NCBI GenBank assembly: GCA_033964015.1
Contig: CM066918.1
Coordinates: 28,293,387-28,357,386 of the forward strand
Origin: Scolanthus callimorphus
Taxonomy: Eukaryota; Cnidaria; Anthozoa; Actiniaria; Edwardsiidae
DNA: 64,000 bases
Reading direction: 5' to 3'
This document shows positions 48,346 to 64,000 of the stretch, one piece after another (the stretch's first letter is position 1; every line of letters starts with the position of its first letter). Position numbers and translations under genes: made by a program. The notes under the pieces are model-generated. The model did no database searches, was not told the DNA's origin, and was given only the letters and a program-made list of their open reading frames with translations.

Positions 48346-49123
48346 GCGCAATATCCATGCAACTAAGCGACACTAGATAAATAGTCAATAGAGTAACGCG
48401 ACAAACGTTGCAGACATCTACGAATGACGTCTACAGTTTGACCCTAAATATCAGTGATACAGCGACAGCAACGTTGAAATTAAATCATATCTGCACATCT
48501 ACACATTCGTTAACACTTGGAAATGATTATTCGTTATATTTGACTTCTTTTTGCCTACTTCCTGTAAAGAAACTTGAAAATAGTTTGTAAAATTTATGTA
48601 AAGTTTGTACTTTCGTTCGTCACGGTTTACCGGTACATGTTATCTTCTGTTACCTAATCGCTTTTGACACGATTTTTTTCCACGAAACTAAGGAAGTATG
48701 ATTTTGTCTCCTTTTAATGCAAATAGGAGTAATCTGAGTAAGGGCTAGAATTTCATACTTTCGAGACAAATGCAGAAGAAGCTAAGAATTACCATACAAA
48801 CCCTTATAAAACTGGAAATTTAGACTACATTTGCTCCACTTTACCGTGCGAAAATTAGACAAATAAAAAGGAACATTTATTTTTTATTATAAACATAGCA
48901 GAAAACAAGAAACCGTGAGCCGTATAGTAATCGGGAAAGAAATGCCACATTTGTATTGATTTGCCTTTTATTTATAAGAACAAAATAAGGACATTTTCAG
49001 TTTGAAATTCCTTCCGATTAACGCAGTGTGGACACATTTTACTCTGTATAATGTAAAGGTTTAGAAATTATCGGGTTATCAGGTTCTAGATATTTTCAAA
49101 TTCGTCTGTTTACATTGTTTTTG
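48346..49123. other. Non-coding stretch upstream of the GTPase gene
   Basis: AT-rich; I see no coding exon. Presumably holds the promoter of the minus-strand GTPase gene. Confidence 0.4.
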
Positions 49124-49668
49124 GAGGCTTCAAATTTTGAGGGAGGGAGGTCTGTTTGGAGGCTGCAAATTGGGAGGGAGGTCTGTTTGGAGGCTGCAAA
49201 TTTGGGGGGAGGGATGTCAATTTGGAGGCTGCCAATTCGGGGGGAGGGATGTCAATTAGGAGGCTGCAAATTCGGGGGGAGGGAGGCCTGTTTAGAGCCT
49301 GCAAATTCGGGGGGAGGGAGGTCTGTTTGGAGGCTGGAAATTCGGGGGAGGGAGGTCAATTTGGAGGCTGCAAATTCGGGGGGAGGGAGGCCTGTTTGGA
49401 GGCTGCAAATTCGGGGGAGGGAGGTCTGTTTGGAGGCTGCAAATTCGGGGGGAGGGAGGTCTGTTTGGAGGCTGCAAATTCGGGGGGAGGGAGGTCTGTT
49501 TGGAGGCTGCAAATTCGAGGGGAGGGAGTTTTTTTTGGAGGCTGCAAGTTCGGGGGAAGGGAGGTCTGTTTGGAGGCTGCAATTTCGAGGGGAGTGAGGT
49601 CTATATGGAGGCAGCAAATTCAGGGGGAGGGAGGTCTTTTGGGAGGCTGCAAATTCGGGGGAAGGTAG
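49124..49668 (+). repeat. G-rich 35-bp minisatellite, about 15 units
   Basis: The unit is GGAGGCTGCAAATTCGGGGG plus GAGGGAGGTCTGTTT. Most units are 35 or 36 bp, so long stop-free frames arise on both strands; these are products of the repeat, not genes. The G strand has several runs of three or more G per unit and could form G-quadruplexes. The 1-bp length changes fall in the G runs, which are also prone to sequencing error. Confidence 0.92.
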
Positions 49669-50040
49669 GGGAGTCTTTTTCTGAGCGTTTGTCAGCTATT
49701 TCTACTGTGAATACGAAGTAATGGCAAATATTTGAACACTGGAGCAATAATAACAAATTTATTGGCTACTTAGGGTTACTGACAATGCGCTATAATATCG
49801 AGTGAAAATTCCGGATACTTTACATGACAAAGTCATTATTTCCATCTAATGTGTGCTATAAAAGGGGTTGATGAAAAGGGTTAGACAAGCGTGGCTCATC
49901 GAGCTCCTTTTCGTAAGAAACTCATAATCGCGAGCTTTGTCTGTTGGTCCATTTACCAGATGATTAGGCTAGGGCTTTACAACTGCAGCTAAACATCCCC
50001 TCCCAACACTGGCAGGAATAGATGCAGAGGTCGTATATAG

Positions 50041-50188
50041 TTTTAGAAACAGGACGTGATGTAGAGGACGCGGCCGTGAGGCTGCGCGCGCGTTGACGAA
50101 TTTTAAACCTTATTGGCCCATAGCTTCCGCGCGGAGCCATTCGTGAGCGCACGCGCCCACGTCCTCGAGACGACATCCTGTTTCTAAA
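50041..50188. mobile_element. Hairpin MITE downstream of POLR3B
   Basis: TTTTAGAAACAGGACGTGAT...GAGGACG is mirrored by CGTCCTCGAGACGACATCCTGTTTCTAAA. GC-rich interior with GCGCGCG. About 148 bp. Confidence 0.75.
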
Positions 50189-50484
50189 TCTCCCTAATTA
50201 GCTCCGTTTTCCGTCGAGAAAGATTCCGGGACTGTTTTTTTTTTGTTTGACTCCGATCAAACCAAACGGTTTTCCTTGACAAACAGTATGCACCGCAAGT
50301 ATGACATATGGATTTTTGGCTGTTTTTACACGATTCGCCTTCTTATTGCGAATCGATACAATAACGAAAGCGTGCCTGACCGGCGCTCTTTAGATGAGAA
50401 AGTTGGGCCCCATACCTGAAGTCATCGGTGTCTTTGTCCGTAATATGGGCCGTAATACGAGCGTAATATTTACTTATCTCCTTG

Positions 50485-63425
<12,941 letters not shown>

Positions 63426-64000
63426 CTAAACCAGGAAAAAGGAAACTACAGGTAACACATTTCAAGACAAGTAAGACAATTCACAAGATTTGCTTCTGAC
63501 ATACGACCATTCTCGAATCCAGAGCTACCCAGCTCGAGGCTCTGGTGGCAGCCATTGACGCATTCGCGAGATTTGATAGAGAGCTGTTGAGTGAAAGAAC
63601 TTTCTGCGCATGCTCAAACGTAGCCTGAGTATCAGGACCCACCCCCTCCTCGAAAAAAAAAAATGAGAGAAGGAGGGAGGAGGGCCTGACACAAATGCAT
63701 TCAAAAGTTCATGTTCAACATTCAGAATCTGAATGCTGCGCTGATTGGCCAAAAGACAAAGGGACGCGTCACGTGAGTTAAACCGGAAGCGAAACTGGAA
63801 GCGTTTGCTCGTTCGAGTACAAGCCGCGATGGGAGAGAGGAATCTTTCGGGAACACGAACGCAAATATTTTAATAAATTCGTTCATTTAAATTCGGAATA
63901 TGGACGAAAGAGAGTTTGAAGATGATGTAGAGTCTGGAATACAGTTTTTCCTGCTATACAAGTAAAAGAAGAGCAGACCGCGTGCCTCAAATTCTAGTAG
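63426..64000 (+). other. Promoter-like region and a possible first exon on the + strand
   Basis: About 63735-63810 has a CCAAT-type box (GATTGGCC), an E-box (CACGTG) and an ETS-like ACCGGAAG, typical of animal housekeeping promoters. At 63900 an ATG opens MDEREFEDDVESGIQFFLLY, ending at a possible donor (ACAA|GTAAAA, about 63961). This could be the first coding exon of a gene running off the window, or the frame simply stops at the TAA two bases later. The POLR3B exon preceding 63425 is not found here. Confidence 0.35.

Noticed and set aside
49115..49668. Long stop-free frames on both strands (up to 170 codons) resembling repeat proteins
   Set aside because: They arise from the 35-36-bp minisatellite whose unit has no stop in several frames; no start context, splice sites or homology.

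Overview
This is eukaryotic DNA: genes are split by many GT-AG introns, spacing is wide, and the intergenic and intronic DNA is full of short inverted-repeat elements. The gene set (Phafin, an SLC7 transporter cluster, an intronless rhodopsin-family receptor, an AIG1-like GTPase, RNA polymerase III subunit 2), compact genes and MITE load suggest an early-branching animal, most likely an anthozoan cnidarian (coral or anemone). That placement is inference; no organism-specific marker is present.

Layout. (1) 419-4950 (+): 3' seven exons of a Phafin/PLEKHF gene (PH domain tail, FYVE finger, acidic tail), with a 3' fragment of a non-LTR retrotransposon in its last intron. (2) 4951-8115: gene-poor. 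(3) 8116-9156 (-): single-exon class A GPCR. (4) 9157-14419: AT-rich, no gene seen, several hairpin elements. (5) 14420-43923 (+): three tandem paralogues of an SLC7 light-chain amino-acid transporter, each with the same 11 exons. Copy A (14420-25519) joins into an uninterrupted 492-codon frame. Copy B (26687-32885) has one extra base in exon 7. Copy C (34668-43923) has single-base losses in exons 6 and 10. (6) 45874-48131 (-): an AIG1/GIMAP-like GTPase followed by five cysteine-knuckle repeats and a hydrophobic C-terminus, split by one missing base; its 5' end is partly duplicated. (7) 49124-49668: G-rich 35-bp minisatellite. (8) 50485-63425 (-): 27 exons covering the C-terminal half of RNA polymerase III subunit RPC2 (POLR3B), including 18- and 19-nt microexons. 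(9) 63426-64000: promoter-like sequence and a possible first exon on the + strand.

Three observations stand out. First, the SLC7 copies B and C carry an exact 2A-type core (DVEENPGP) at residues 5-12, while copy A has a diverged version. Second, the GTPase-plus-Cys-knuckle protein is an architecture I do not recognise. Third, nearly all frame breaks, including at least six in the essential POLR3B gene, are one-base changes, mostly losses in short homopolymers. This suggests consensus errors rather than true pseudogenes, so B, C and the GTPase should not be called dead without re-sequencing.

The genes are functionally unrelated housekeeping, signalling and transport loci. Only the SLC7 trio forms a real cluster. 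The accessory content is dominated by non-autonomous DNA transposons, including at least six copies of one TA-flanked family, two MULE-like elements with 10- and 12-bp target duplications and a 3.9-kb TIR element, plus intronic minisatellites.
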